DNA of 64,000 nucleotides from Coprinellus micaceus (lineage: Eukaryota; Basidiomycota; Agaricomycetes; Agaricales; Psathyrellaceae): NCBI GenBank assembly GCA_951394405.1, contig OX596334.1, forward strand, positions 1,922,001 through 1,986,000, read 5' to 3'. Of this stretch, positions 22,556-33,121 are shown one piece after another. A program made the position numbers and the translations under genes. Positions within the stretch are counted from its first letter, which is position 1; each line of letters opens with the position of its first letter. A model generated the notes under the pieces. That model was not told the DNA's origin. It searched no databases and worked only from the letters and a program-made list of their open reading frames with translations.

Positions 22556-24295
22556 TTACAAAAGCATCTCGGCTTTCAGCTCCATCATCCACGCATCTCT
22601 ACCCTGCAGATGCTCGTCAGACCAATTCCACGTCGGTATATTCCCTAGATGACCGACGAATAAACCGTTCTCATCCGTGACGTATCTCAGCTTCAATGAG
22701 ACCTTATCTCTCAAGAGTTCATCCCCCAGCTTGACCAAGGGCCTGAGATAGCTCTCGGCAGATTCCGTCTTACCTCGACGATCTGGCTTCCCCTCCTGCC
22801 ATCGCAGAATGCTGATCGACTGTAGTGGCGTGAGCTTCTTCCGCCCCCCCGAAGCCTCCGGACCTGATAAGCGCTGGGTGAGATTATGTCGGTAAGGGGT
22901 GCTACTGAGTTCGGGCTTACCGTTATCGGCGACTTCTCCATACAACCTCGCGTTGACGAACTTCCTCAGCCCCTCGATTGTAAAGCACGCATTACTGAAG
23001 TGCAGCGACTTCAGCGCGGGGCAAAAAGGCGATCCTGCCATGCGCTGAAGAAAGTCGTCCGTGACAAAGACCCGGCCCCGTTGTAGGTTGTGGAAGTGAC
23101 TGCGATGGTAGAGCCTCAGTCCGCCGCCTCCGTATGCAAAGTGCTCCAGGAGGGGCAGGTGGCGGATAGTCTCGAGAAGCATCAGCACATCAATATTCAA
23201 CCAGAACTCGAACCGAGTCAGGGAGGAGTAAACCTTCCATGCCATCCAGATCAGAAGGCTGCGACCATCGCCCTTTAATGAGAGCGAAGTTCTGTCGCAG
23301 TTGTCCACGATCAGGGTGATGAGGGAGGGTAGGATGAGGTTCTCTATAGGACAGGGAGGGGATTCCGCCATAGAACCCTCGCCCTTGCCTCTGACGAGAC
23401 GTAGATGAAGGTGGCGGAGGCGATCATGACGGAACTCGTCGTCCGGTCCCAGTGCGGAAAGCGCAGGCAGCCGCATTGAACGAGGACAGGAGTAATCTTG
23501 GGCGGGCCGTCCTCTGTGCGCGATGGTACATCGAAGGGATTCAAGATGGGGGGAGCGATGAAGAAGGATCCTGAGGTCTTTACGCGATAGGTCGGCCTTG
23601 GTCCCCAGCTCGAGGTGCGTGATCTTGTGCCAGAGGACGGGCAGGTCCAAGGCACCCGTGAAATACCCGCGGATGGCGAACTTGCTCAACTTGAGAGCGT
23701 GCCAGACCTCCAAAGACTCGGGGTTCTCGGCGAAAAGGGTGCTGATGGGCTGTTGCGTCACGAATCCCCGTGGGTCTTGAGGTGACCAAAGGAGGTCAAC
23801 CCTTTCCAGAACGGGGAAACGGAGCTGGAACGCAGGTTTGATGAAGGCGGACGCGAGCCCCGTCGATCCTTCAAGGAGAATATTGACCGTACGATCCGCT
23901 ATGCTTGGGAGGAGAAAGGAGCAGAGAGGCTCGTTTGAAGGGGCGGTTCGTGGTCCATGGGATAGCAGGATGCAGTTGGTGCTGGCGATTAGGAGGGTGA
24001 GAGGCGAAGCGCGGGAGTGTTCCATGCAGAACGCGACATGGCAAGTATTCAGCACGGCATTGGGTGTTGAGGGTGTGAGGGTGTCGGTGAATATGGCGAT
24101 AGTAGACCACAGACGTGGCATGGACAGAGAGACTGCTCTCCATTGAGAGCTCACCTGCGCCACGGCACGGTCGGGGGAGGTGTATACCTCCATCCGCTCG
24201 TACACGCTGACGGGGGTCGTCGCCTTCAATGTGCACTTGCCGATAATATTTGCCAAGATCTCGTTGGGAACGTCGTCGATTGTTGTTGACCCCAT
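22556..24295 (-). CDS. F-box protein, second of the pair (copy 1)
   Basis: Single-exon gene of 579 aa starting at the ATG at 24295 (MGSTTIDDVPNEILANIIG). The F-box is spread over residues 5-70: DDVPNEILANIIGKC, then VAQVSSQWRAVSLSMPRLW after a short insertion. Leucine-rich segments follow (ITHLELGTKADLS, LESLRCTIAHRG, LRHLHLRLVRG, LITLIVDNCD, LKSLHFSNACF). It is probably an SCF substrate adaptor. It differs clearly in sequence from the neighbouring F-box gene, so the pair is not a recent duplicate. An identical copy lies at 35178-36917. Confidence 0.85.
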   Translation of the reverse strand: MGSTTIDDVPNEILANIIGKCTLKATTPVSVYERMEVYTSPDRAVAQVSSQWRAVSLSMPRLWSTIAIFTDTLTPSTPNAVLNTCHVAFCMEHSRASPLTLLIASTNCILLSHGPRTAPSNEPLCSFLLPSIADRTVNILLEGSTGLASAFIKPAFQLRFPVLERVDLLWSPQDPRGFVTQQPISTLFAENPESLEVWHALKLSKFAIRGYFTGALDLPVLWHKITHLELGTKADLSRKDLRILLHRSPHLESLRCTIAHRGRPAQDYSCPRSMRLPALSALGPDDEFRHDRLRHLHLRLVRGKGEGSMAESPPCPIENLILPSLITLIVDNCDRTSLSLKGDGRSLLIWMAWKVYSSLTRFEFWLNIDVLMLLETIRHLPLLEHFAYGGGGLRLYHRSHFHNLQRGRVFVTDDFLQRMAGSPFCPALKSLHFSNACFTIEGLRKFVNARLYGEVADNGKPELSSTPYRHNLTQRLSGPEASGGRKKLTPLQSISILRWQEGKPDRRGKTESAESYLRPLVKLGDELLRDKVSLKLRYVTDENGLFVGHLGNIPTWNWSDEHLQGRDAWMMELKAEMLL

Positions 24296-24572
24296 AGTCG
24301 TCTACGGGTTGGGGGGTCGTGGTCGAACGGTTCGATGAAGGGTTAGGCGAAGAATATTTTCTTCACTTTCATGTGGGCATCGCACAGATGGCGAGTAACC
24401 CGAGCGACTGCCGACTTCGCTCACATGCGACCCACCGATAAGGCCAGGAGGTCTCGTCCAATCACCTTGCAGGGATACCTAAGGTACGCAAGAAGAAACA
24501 CAAAAGAAAATCGGCGTCGTCACAATTGGGAGCTAAGGAACCAAGGAAAGCACAAAGGTACACAACGACAAC

Positions 24573-27500
24573 CTACTCATCATCATCACTACCGCTCCAC
24601 CCGCCCTCACCCTCTCCAGCGTCGCTACCAAATTCAAACCAACCAGGCTCCTTCTTGGCCAGCAATGCTTTCGAACGGCTGAGGATGGGCTTGGGAACTT
24701 GCCTCTTTCCTTCCTTGTTGAATGTGTAGAGGTCATCGACCCGAACCCCAAGGTTGGTGAGGCTCTGGTATACAAAGGAGCGTGACCGAGGGTCCAGCGG
24801 CTTGCGGACGGGCTCCTTGGCACCGGTGGAGTAAGACACGAGGTCTGGGGCGGTCTTCCATAGAAAGAAATCGAGTAGGACCTCTTCCAAGTCGCATCCG
24901 CAGTGGAGGTGGTAACGCCCGTCTTCGAGGATGTAGAACTGCATAATTTCACCCAGGGTGAGGCTTGAGACTGTGGTGGAGATTCGGTCAGCCGGTACTA
25001 TCACGCGATACGGCGTCACCGCGACCCCTCGCTTAACCACCAGCTTGCTGGCGACTAATTCAGGGGCACTTGCCGCCTCGCACTTGCGGTAGGGTACGCC
25101 CGTGACCTGTGTTCCTCTAATCTTACGCGGTCCATCCGCGTTTTGATCATTGACGTCAGCCCCATGATCGACGAGGGTGTGATGAGGGCAGATTGTGCGC
25201 TTGTTGCCGAGGATGAACATGATCAATGCGAAGAGGCGACAGAGAGAACCAGCTTCAGGGCAAATTCCCTGGTGTTCCCTGACGAACCTGCGGAATGTGT
25301 CGCTGGGCGCATCACCCGCCGTTCTAAAGTTAATCACGACAGCATCGGAACTACCTAATATCGGGAGAATGTTAGTATCATAATCCTGCAGTGAGAAGAG
25401 ACTCACTCTTAGCGGTCTCGATCGCCTCGGCCCTGTTCTCCTTCCGTTTCGTCGTGTCTTTGGATGCGTTGGCGTTCTTCGTCGCTTTCCCCTTGGGCGG
25501 AGGAACATTGTTCCCACTGTCCTCCTTCTTGATCAGCCTCGCCTTGTCCTTCTCGGTCACCAGGTTCATGTCAGTATGCTCGTCTTGGTCGATGTCGATG
25601 GGGGCTGTATCATGTAAATGCGGTGAGCACCAACCTGGTTCAGTCGATGTACACTCACTTGAGCTGCCAGCAGCCTGATGCGGCCACTGTTGCAATATCT
25701 CGACCTCGACCTCGACCCCGGCCGGGACCTTGGACTGGGTCTTCACACGCTTCTTGGACGGCTCTTCGAGGAAAGGGTCAGTATGTCACCGACAATATCG
25801 GATTCAGCACTCACCAGATGCGTCGTCGGGGAGTGTTCCCGTCTTCCTTTTGGTCTTTGGCTTCGGGACAGGTCGTGCTAAAAACAGGGTGTGGTTAGAA
25901 CGGCGTCCACATGGGATGACGCGGGACATTACTTTTTGGCTCCTTTCCAGAGGGTTTCTCTTCCTGTGGGTTCGGCGGAGCCCCTGTTGGGGCGACTTTC
26001 TCCTCGTCCGGGTTCTTGTCAAGTGGTCCTGCTGTGTGTCGGGAGTCGTCATCGGAGCGTTGAGAGCGGATGACCAGGGTCATTTACCTTGAGCGACATT
26101 AGGGCCGGACTTCTCTCCTTCCTCCTTCTCGCCGCGGTCATCTGCTTGGGATCCGGGCAATTGACCGTCAGGGGTTCTCGGCCGACCAGGTTCTGCAAGT
26201 GAACAGCCTTCAGAGGTGTTTGACCATGGACGACCCATCCTACTCACCTTGAGCCCCTGTTGGGGCGACTTTCTCCTTGTCGGGGTTCTTGTCAAACGGT
26301 CCTGCTGTGTGTCGGGAGTCGTCATCGGAGCGTTGAGAGTGGATGACCAGGGTCATTTACCTTGAGCGACATTAGGGTCTGATTTCTCCCCTTCCTCCTT
26401 CTCGCCGCGGTCATCTGCTTGGGATCCGGGCAATTGACCGTCAGGGGTTCTCGGCTGAACAAGATCTGCAAGTGAATAGCGGTCAGAGGTGTTTGACCAT
26501 GGACGACCCGTCCTACTTACCTTGAGCCCCTGTTGGGGCGACTTTCTCCTCGTCAGGATTCTTGTCAAGTGGTCCTGCTGTGTGTCGGGAGTCGTCATCG
26601 GAGCGTTGAGAGCGGATGACCAGGATCACTTACCTTGAGCAACATTAGGGCCTGATCCCTCTCCTTCCTCCTTCTCACCGCGGTCATCTGCTTGGGATAC
26701 GGGCAATTGACCATCGGGGGTTGAGGCCGGAGGGGGAGAATGCGATCCTAACCCAAGTTCAACGAGGTGGCACTGATTAGGGACGGGGCGTACTTACCTT
26801 CAGCCTTGTCTCCGTGGGTCTCACCCTGGGCGGCAAGCGACCCACGACCTGCTTCCTGCGCCTGTGTTCCTAGCTCGGGTTCAGCGAGACTTCATTTTTG
26901 AGGAACAGGGTGTACTTACCTTTAACCTCGATCTTAGTTTGGTCGACATCCAACCCGCCGTCTGGTTCCGCGTTCTGAGCCGGGGCTAGGATGGGATATC
27001 AGTCAATGCCACATCGATCAAGAGCAGGGGCGCACGAACGTGGAGATGAATCCAAATCTGTAAGATCTGAAAGAGGTGCGTCGTCTACATCCATTAGTGG
27101 AGGGGTGGGTTCACTAGTCTAACGGCGAACATGAGGATCTATTCCGGAATCCCCCATGAATGGACTCACTTCTGCGAGGATCTTTTTTGCCTCCTCTTCC
27201 ATAGCGCAGTTGACGGTGCCCGCCTCAGCGTTTACCTTGTTTAGGATCACCAATTTTGCTTTCAAGTATGCTTGCCCCATGGCAAGCGAGTGCTTGACCG
27301 ACTTCAGTTTGCCGGTATGTTCGGGCAACCATTCATCGACAGGGAAGGCTACACCGCACGCATGAGATAAATCCAGGCCACGATCGCAATGTATATCACT
27401 CGCCTTTTTCCCGGCAGTAGGCGGCCGTCCCAAGGACCGTTTTCACTATCATGTACCTTCCGCGGACGTCTTTCACCGAGTCCAACACCGACGCGCGCAT

Positions 27501-27805
27501 ATACTCTAAACGGAAGGCCTCATTAAATGGTTACGACACCGCGAGTACACAACGTACCTTGTTTGGCATCGCTGGTCAATATCTTTCCGTCCCGCATTTT
27601 CTTCACGTAGTCTGGGTGGGCAACATTGTTAGAATGGCATGGATATCGTCCAGTCGAGGAAGGTCTTACACGCAGGTTGAGAAGGTTGATATTTCACCAT
27701 GTTGTAGACGTTCAGTAGTGCGCGGAATTTAGGTGGGGGTTTGTGTGTTTGCGAGACGACGAATCCGAAGTGGGTTGGGTATTCGTAGTCTTGCTCCCGA
27801 TCGCC
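24573..27805 (-). CDS. Hypothetical many-exon protein with tandemly repeated exons (copy 1, 5' end unresolved)
   Basis: I do not recognise the family. The last exon (24573-25354, 260 codons) ends in an acidic WFEFGSDAGEGEGG tail. Upstream are at least ten short exons, most with phase-1 boundaries. They encode a Lys/Glu/Pro-rich middle (KPKTKRKTGTLPDDAS, KKRVKTQSKVPAGVEVEVE, TKRKENRAEAIETAK). Between about 25930 and 26750 a pair of exons is repeated: one reading AGPLDKNPDEEKVAPTG, the other TPDGQLPGSQADDRGEKEEG. The 5' part includes KYQPSQPAYYVKKMRDGKIL, VKTVLGTAAYCREKGE and EPTPPLMDVDDAPLSDLTDL. One join near 27370-27430 and the start codon could not be settled. The middle is probably disordered; function unknown. 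Confidence 0.65.
25935..26750 (-). repeat. 273-bp tandem exon-intron repeat inside the gene (copy 1)
   Basis: A unit of 273 bp, holding one ~57-nt exon, one ~105-nt exon and their introns, is repeated about two and a half times. Frames at 26080-26325 and 26353-26598 are offset by exactly 273. Introns were copied along with the exons, and all boundaries are phase 1, so each added unit keeps the frame. Confidence 0.85.
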
Positions 27806-28772
27806 TTTGACCCCGAGGATTCAACGGCGTATTTGGGCCAATCGGAGGGGGCGGCAGATGCCCTTCTGGATGGAGTGGGGGGTGTGCACCAGCGATAAGA
27901 ACCGGGGTTGCGGAATCACGTAGGAATGGTGCAGATGATGTCGGTCGAGTGAGGCTGTACCTGAATTCCTAGGCTAACACCCTCCGCATCTACGAAGGTC
28001 TGCGGGGTGGCTGATACATTGTGGAAGAATACGAACGATTAAAGAGATGAATTTCAGACGCTGGGCTGAAGTTTGAGGCTCGAACCTCCCGCGGAAGGAG
28101 AAGGCGACTACCTAGCCAGGATGGACAACACCTCATCACGGCTGCTGACCGTTGCACCGTGCGACCAGCGCTCCTGTTCCATGCGAGCAAGGGCTTCCAG
28201 AAGGCGACCCGGCTGAGAGTGGTCCCACCTTGGCGAGGAGAGTCAGCCCTCCTCCAGCTGCAGTATCCTGTGCCAGGACCCGCTCCATTAACGAACACGA
28301 CACCCTTTGCAGGGGTAGGTTGTTAGAAGATTACCCCTTAGTTCAAGAAAGGGACTCACTTTCCTAATAAGAGGTCGGGGTCGAGCAGACATCCATATCC
28401 ATGGCTTCAGCCGATCAAGCAGACGGCTGCTGAAGGGCCAACCATGCGACCAGGGCCCCTGGCGCATGATGCCGATGCTCGTGATTGGGACCCCAACATC
28501 GAGAACATGGTGAGCACGGCGAAGGTATCGCTCACTGGCAAGCTATTGAGACGCCATCCTCTTCGAACGACGTATATATGAAGGGTTGTGGAAGGAGCAG
28601 TGGACCTGGGTCACTGCCTGGTGAGCGCTGATCAACAGATTCACGATCATGTGATGGCGACGCGTCCCGTGACGTCGTATAAATAATATATATGGAGCGC
28701 GATTTGATGGGTCTATAGGCCAAAGGTGCAATTTGGACCAGCGACAAAATGAAATATTGAATGGTATATACA
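27806..28772. other. Unresolved stretch with possible exons (copy 1)
   Basis: On the minus strand a protein-like frame ends at 28108 (LLEALARMEQERWSHG then EVLSILAR), and intron-like signals lie near 28315-28365. I could not build a gene from them. The region may contain the missing 5' exons of the upstream-neighbour gene or a degenerate gene. Confidence 0.35.
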
Positions 28773-29381
28773 CTAACGAGAAATAGTTCCAATTCTCAGA
28801 TTTTCCAGCGCCTTGTTCACTAAGCGATCACTTGTGTCCTCCCTATACAACTCCCACTCGTAGACGAACGATTTTGCGAAAGGCGTATGCTTGCTCAACC
28901 GACCGATCTTAGGACGCAAAGCCCCGGGGTTGTGGTGACGAAGGAAAACCAACTGTGTGACCTTCTCTCTTGATGATATATCCGTGTTTCGAAGGACGGT
29001 ATGAAGCTGAGGCAAAAGCAAAGACTTGAAAAGGGACCTCTTGTGAACCAATTCCCGCAGAGCCACCTCCGCAGCAAGCACGAGGAACGAAAGGTCGCTG
29101 GTCGGTATCTTAAGCTCTTTAAAAGTCGATGAGTATCAGGCTTATCGCAGAAGGTTTTGCCTCACCTGGTAGGCCAGTTTCTACAACACCCACTGTAAGC
29201 GCGAGCCCGCAGAAGGCGAAATGATTCACGCACCCATGTTACGATAATAGAATATCTTGCCATCCTCCGTAAACCACTCATCCCTGACCTGCGCCTTCGC
29301 GAGAGCAATAAGATCCTCGTCTGTTGGTCTCCGCGTGAGCTCGTGGTACATTGCGTCGAATCTGTCGCGAAGAACTTCCTC
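28773..29381 (-). CDS. Hypothetical 258-aa protein, truncated by gap (copy 1)
   Basis: The C-terminal exons (28773-29116, 29166-29192 and part of the exon at 29234-29381) are identical to the complete gene at 41395-42314. The N run removes the first exon and part of the second. See the intact copy for a description. Confidence 0.8.
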
Positions 29382-29581
29382 NNNNNNNNNNNNNNNNNNN
29401 NNNNNNNNNNNNNNNNNNNNNNNNNNNNNNNNNNNNNNNNNNNNNNNNNNNNNNNNNNNNNNNNNNNNNNNNNNNNNNNNNNNNNNNNNNNNNNNNNNNN
29501 NNNNNNNNNNNNNNNNNNNNNNNNNNNNNNNNNNNNNNNNNNNNNNNNNNNNNNNNNNNNNNNNNNNNNNNNNNNNNNNNN
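29382..29581. other. Assembly gap (200 N)
   Basis: A run of exactly 200 N, the same size as the second gap, which suggests a placeholder of unknown true length. The 80 bp that follow (29582-29661) match nothing else in the window. Confidence 0.99.
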
Positions 29582-29901
29582 CTTGGACTCCAGCGCAAAT
29601 CCCGTCGTTCCGTGACATATGTCGTCACAGTCATCTGATGTGACGAGACCGTGCGGGGATTGGGGCCACCCGTTGATGTTTCCCGCACACGTCGCGATAC
29701 CGCCAGGGCATACTGCGTGATGCTGCCAGGTCGGAACTCCGACGCACAGCCACATTGATTGTCAACAGAAGGGGTCTAGCGTATTACATTGGGGTTTACT
29801 CAGGTTCAATACATCGTATACAAAAGGTGTATCGTCTCGTCCCCTGAGCATCTGTGGTATCGTCGGACTGCGTGTGCCCGTAGGCCAATCACCCAGGTGA
29901 G

Positions 29902-32900
29902 CCGATCCCTAATCGAACTGGCATGTGACCGGGGCGTGTTCGTAGTTTGGTTCCCCCGTAAGTCTCCGGTGTCCACCCAAACAACAGGCGCTCTCGTGGT
30001 TTTCTCGTCTGGTGAGACTACGGCTGGCTGTTCGTGGTCTGAATGCCTCACCAGGCACAAGCAGGCCCCGCAAATTAAGTGTCTGGCCACCCAACGGCCA
30101 GCTTTCGTAGTCCAAACTCCTATATGAGCCGTGGTTTTCCTCCCGACTGATATGTCTGACGAGACTACAAACCAGTACCCGTGGGCGCAGCGAAGGCGTT
30201 GATCGTTGGTCTCTCTAGACTACGAGGAAATGTTCGTGGTCTAATTCCCCCGCTCACAGCCTCCCTTCGTAGCCAGACTCCCCACCTCAGCGCACGCTTG
30301 GTAGTGCAATCGCCTAGGTGAGCACACACTCTCTGTGACACATGATCTCCTTTCGTGGTGTGATCCTGCATACGAAGGACCCAATATACCTATTCGTACT
30401 CCCATTCCCCAGGTGAGCGCATCCCATCCGAACATTGGTAGTCCAAATCCCCGCCTCACGTCCTCGTTTTGTAGTCTAATGCACAGGACAGACGAGCAAA
30501 TGATGCCCATTCGCAGTCCCAATCCCCGCCTCACGTCTTCGTTTCATTGTCTAATTCCCCAGGTGAGCCCGTCCGAACGACGATTCGTAGTCCAAACCCC
30601 GGCCTCACCAGATCTTTTGTAGCCTGATGTACCATACAGATCAGCAACCCAGGTCTGATTCGTCGTCTGATTTCCCAGGTGGAGGCATTCCGAAGGACGA
30701 TTCGTAGTCCAAACCCCCGCCTCACCAGATCTCTCGCAGTCTAAAGTACCGTACAGATCGGCAACCCAGACCCAATTCGTAGTCCCATTCTTCAGGTGAG
30801 CACATCTCATCCGAACATTGGTAGTCCAAATCCCCCCCTCACGTCCTCGTTTTGTAGTCTAACGTACAGTACAGACGAGCAAGTGATGCCCATTCGCAGT
30901 CCCAATCCCCGCCTCACATCTTCGTTTTGTTGTCTAATTCCCCAGGTGAGCGCGTCCGAAGGATGATTCGTAGTCCAAACCCCCGCCTCACCGGATCCCT
31001 CGCGGTCTAAAGCACCATACAAATCAGCAACCCAGGCCCCGTTCGTCGTCTGATTCCCCAGGTGAGCCCGTCCGAGCGACGATTCGTAGTCCGAGTCCCG
31101 CCTAACCGGATCCTTCGCAGTCTAAAGTACCGTACAAATCAGCAACCCAGGCTCCATTCGTCGTCTGATTCCCCAGGTGGGCCCGTCCCGAGGGATGATT
31201 CGTAGTCCAAACCCCCGCCTCACCGGATCCCTCGCGGTCTAAAGCGCCATACAAATCAGCAACCCAGGCCCCGTTCGTCGTCTGATTCCCCAGGTGAGCC
31301 CGTCCGAGCGACGATTCGTAGTCCAAATCCCCGCCTCACCGCATCTCTCACAGTCTAAAGCACCATACAAATCAGCACTTCAGGCCCCGTTTGTTGTCTG
31401 ATTCCCCAGGTGAGCCCGTCCCGAGGGATGATTCGTAGTCCAAACCCCCGCCTCACCGGATCCCTCGCGGTCTAAAGCGCCATACAAATCAGCAACCCAG
31501 GCCCCGTTCGTCGTCTGATTCCCCAGGTGAGCCCGTCCGAGCGACGATTCGTAGTCCGAGTCCCCGCCTCACCGGATCCTTCGCAGTCGAAAGTACCGTA
31601 CAAATCAGCAGCCCAGGCCCCGTTCGTCGTCTGATTCCCCAGGTGAGCCCGTCCCGAGGGATGATTCGTAGTCCAAATCCCCGCCTCACCGCATCTCTCG
31701 CAGTCTAAAGCGCCATACAAATCAGCAATTCAGGCCCCGTTTGTCGTCTGATTCCCCAGGTAAGCGCGTCCTGAACGATGATTTGTAGTCCGAATCCCCG
31801 CCTCACGTCTTCGTTTTGTAGTCTGATGTACCATACAAACGAGCAAGTGATGCACACTCGTCGTCTCAATCCCTGCCTCACGTCTTCATTTTGTTGTCTG
31901 ATTCACCGAGTGAGCACGTCGCGGGCGACGATTCGTAGTCCAAACCCCCGCCTCACCAGATCTCACGCAGTCTGATTTACCATACAGATCAGCCACCCAG
32001 GCCCTATTCGTCGTCTGATCCACCAGGTGAGCACGTCCCGAGCGACGATTCGTTGTCCAATCCCCACCTCAGCGGATCCCTCACGGTCTAACGCACCATA
32101 CAAATCAGCAACCCAGGCTCCATTCGTCGTCTGATTCCCCAGGTGATCGCGTCCCGAGCGACGATTCGTAGTTCAAATCCCCGCCTCACCAGATCCCTCG
32201 CGGTCTAAAGCACTATACAAATCAGCAATTCAGGCGCTGTTCGTCGTCTGATTCCCCAGGTGAGCCCGTCCGAGCGACGACTCGTAGTCCAAATCCCCGC
32301 CTCACCGCATCTCTCGCAGTCTGATGTACCGTACAGATCGGCAACCCAGGCCCCATTCGTAGTCTCGTCCCCCAGGTGAGCGCATTCCCAACGTAGACTG
32401 GCAGTCCAAATCCCTGCTCACCACATCTCTCGTAGTCTAGTTTTCGTGCGAATGACCAGCGTGAGCGAACACTCGTAGTCTAAATCCCCGCCTCACAACT
32501 TTGTTTTGTAGCCTGATGCACCGGGTGAGCGTGTCCCGAGCGACGATTCGTAGTCCAACCCTCTCACCACGTCTCTCGCAGTCTGATGTATCGCGCGAAT
32601 GACTCAGCCGAGGCTCGATTCGTAGTCCGAGTCCCCACCTCAGCACTTTGTTTTGTAGTCTCATTCTTCGTATGAAGGACCAATACAACCCCGTTCGTAG
32701 TGCCACTCCCCAGGTGAGCGCATCACTAACGAAAGCTCGTAGTCCGAATCCACCCTCACCACATCTCTCGTAGTCTAATTACCACGCGAATGACCCACGC
32801 GAGTCTCAATTCGTGGTGCCATTCCCCAAGTGAGCGCGTCCCAAACGTGGCGTCGTAGTCCAATTGCCCGTCTGACTGGCCTAGCACCCACAAAGGCCCC

Positions 32901-32992
32901 ATTCGTAGTGCTATTTCCCAGGTAATTAGATCTTCTGTCACCACTTTCGTACACTGACCACTTTGCGAACAATATTCGTAGTCAAACGTTCA
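29902..32992. repeat. Degenerate ~116-bp satellite array (copy 2)
   Basis: Same units in the same order as 17280-20370, including the irregular ones. That indicates duplication of the whole array and not independent expansion. Confidence 0.9.
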
Positions 32993-33121
32993 ACCGCGTC
33001 TACGACAATGTGACGCACCCAAGACTTTTCGCAAGCGCCAAGAAACCAAGCGCCCGACGGTTTTCATTATACTATGAGACAAAGAGCAGCTAACATCCAT
33101 GGGGTCTACGGGGTCTCGCCT

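Larger units (their letters stand above)
17040..29381 (+). repeat. 12,342-bp direct duplication, copy 1 (right end cut by gap)
   Basis: Every position from 17040 to 29381 that I compared reappears 12,622 bp further on (29662-42003). All frames longer than 60 codons, coding or not, recur unchanged, so identity is essentially complete by eye. The left edge abuts the HNH-like/PAF1 promoter fragment; the right edge is the N run. See the findings for the two interpretations. Confidence 0.93.

Noticed and set aside
28075..28140. tRNA-like GGTTCGAGCC on the minus strand
   Set aside because: The word is mostly a small palindrome (GAGG...CCTC). No matching A box, acceptor stem or anticodon arm could be drawn.
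29162..29755. Open frames spanning the first N gap
   Set aside because: Runs of N are read as open codons; the real frame is that of the 258-aa gene and is cut at 29381.
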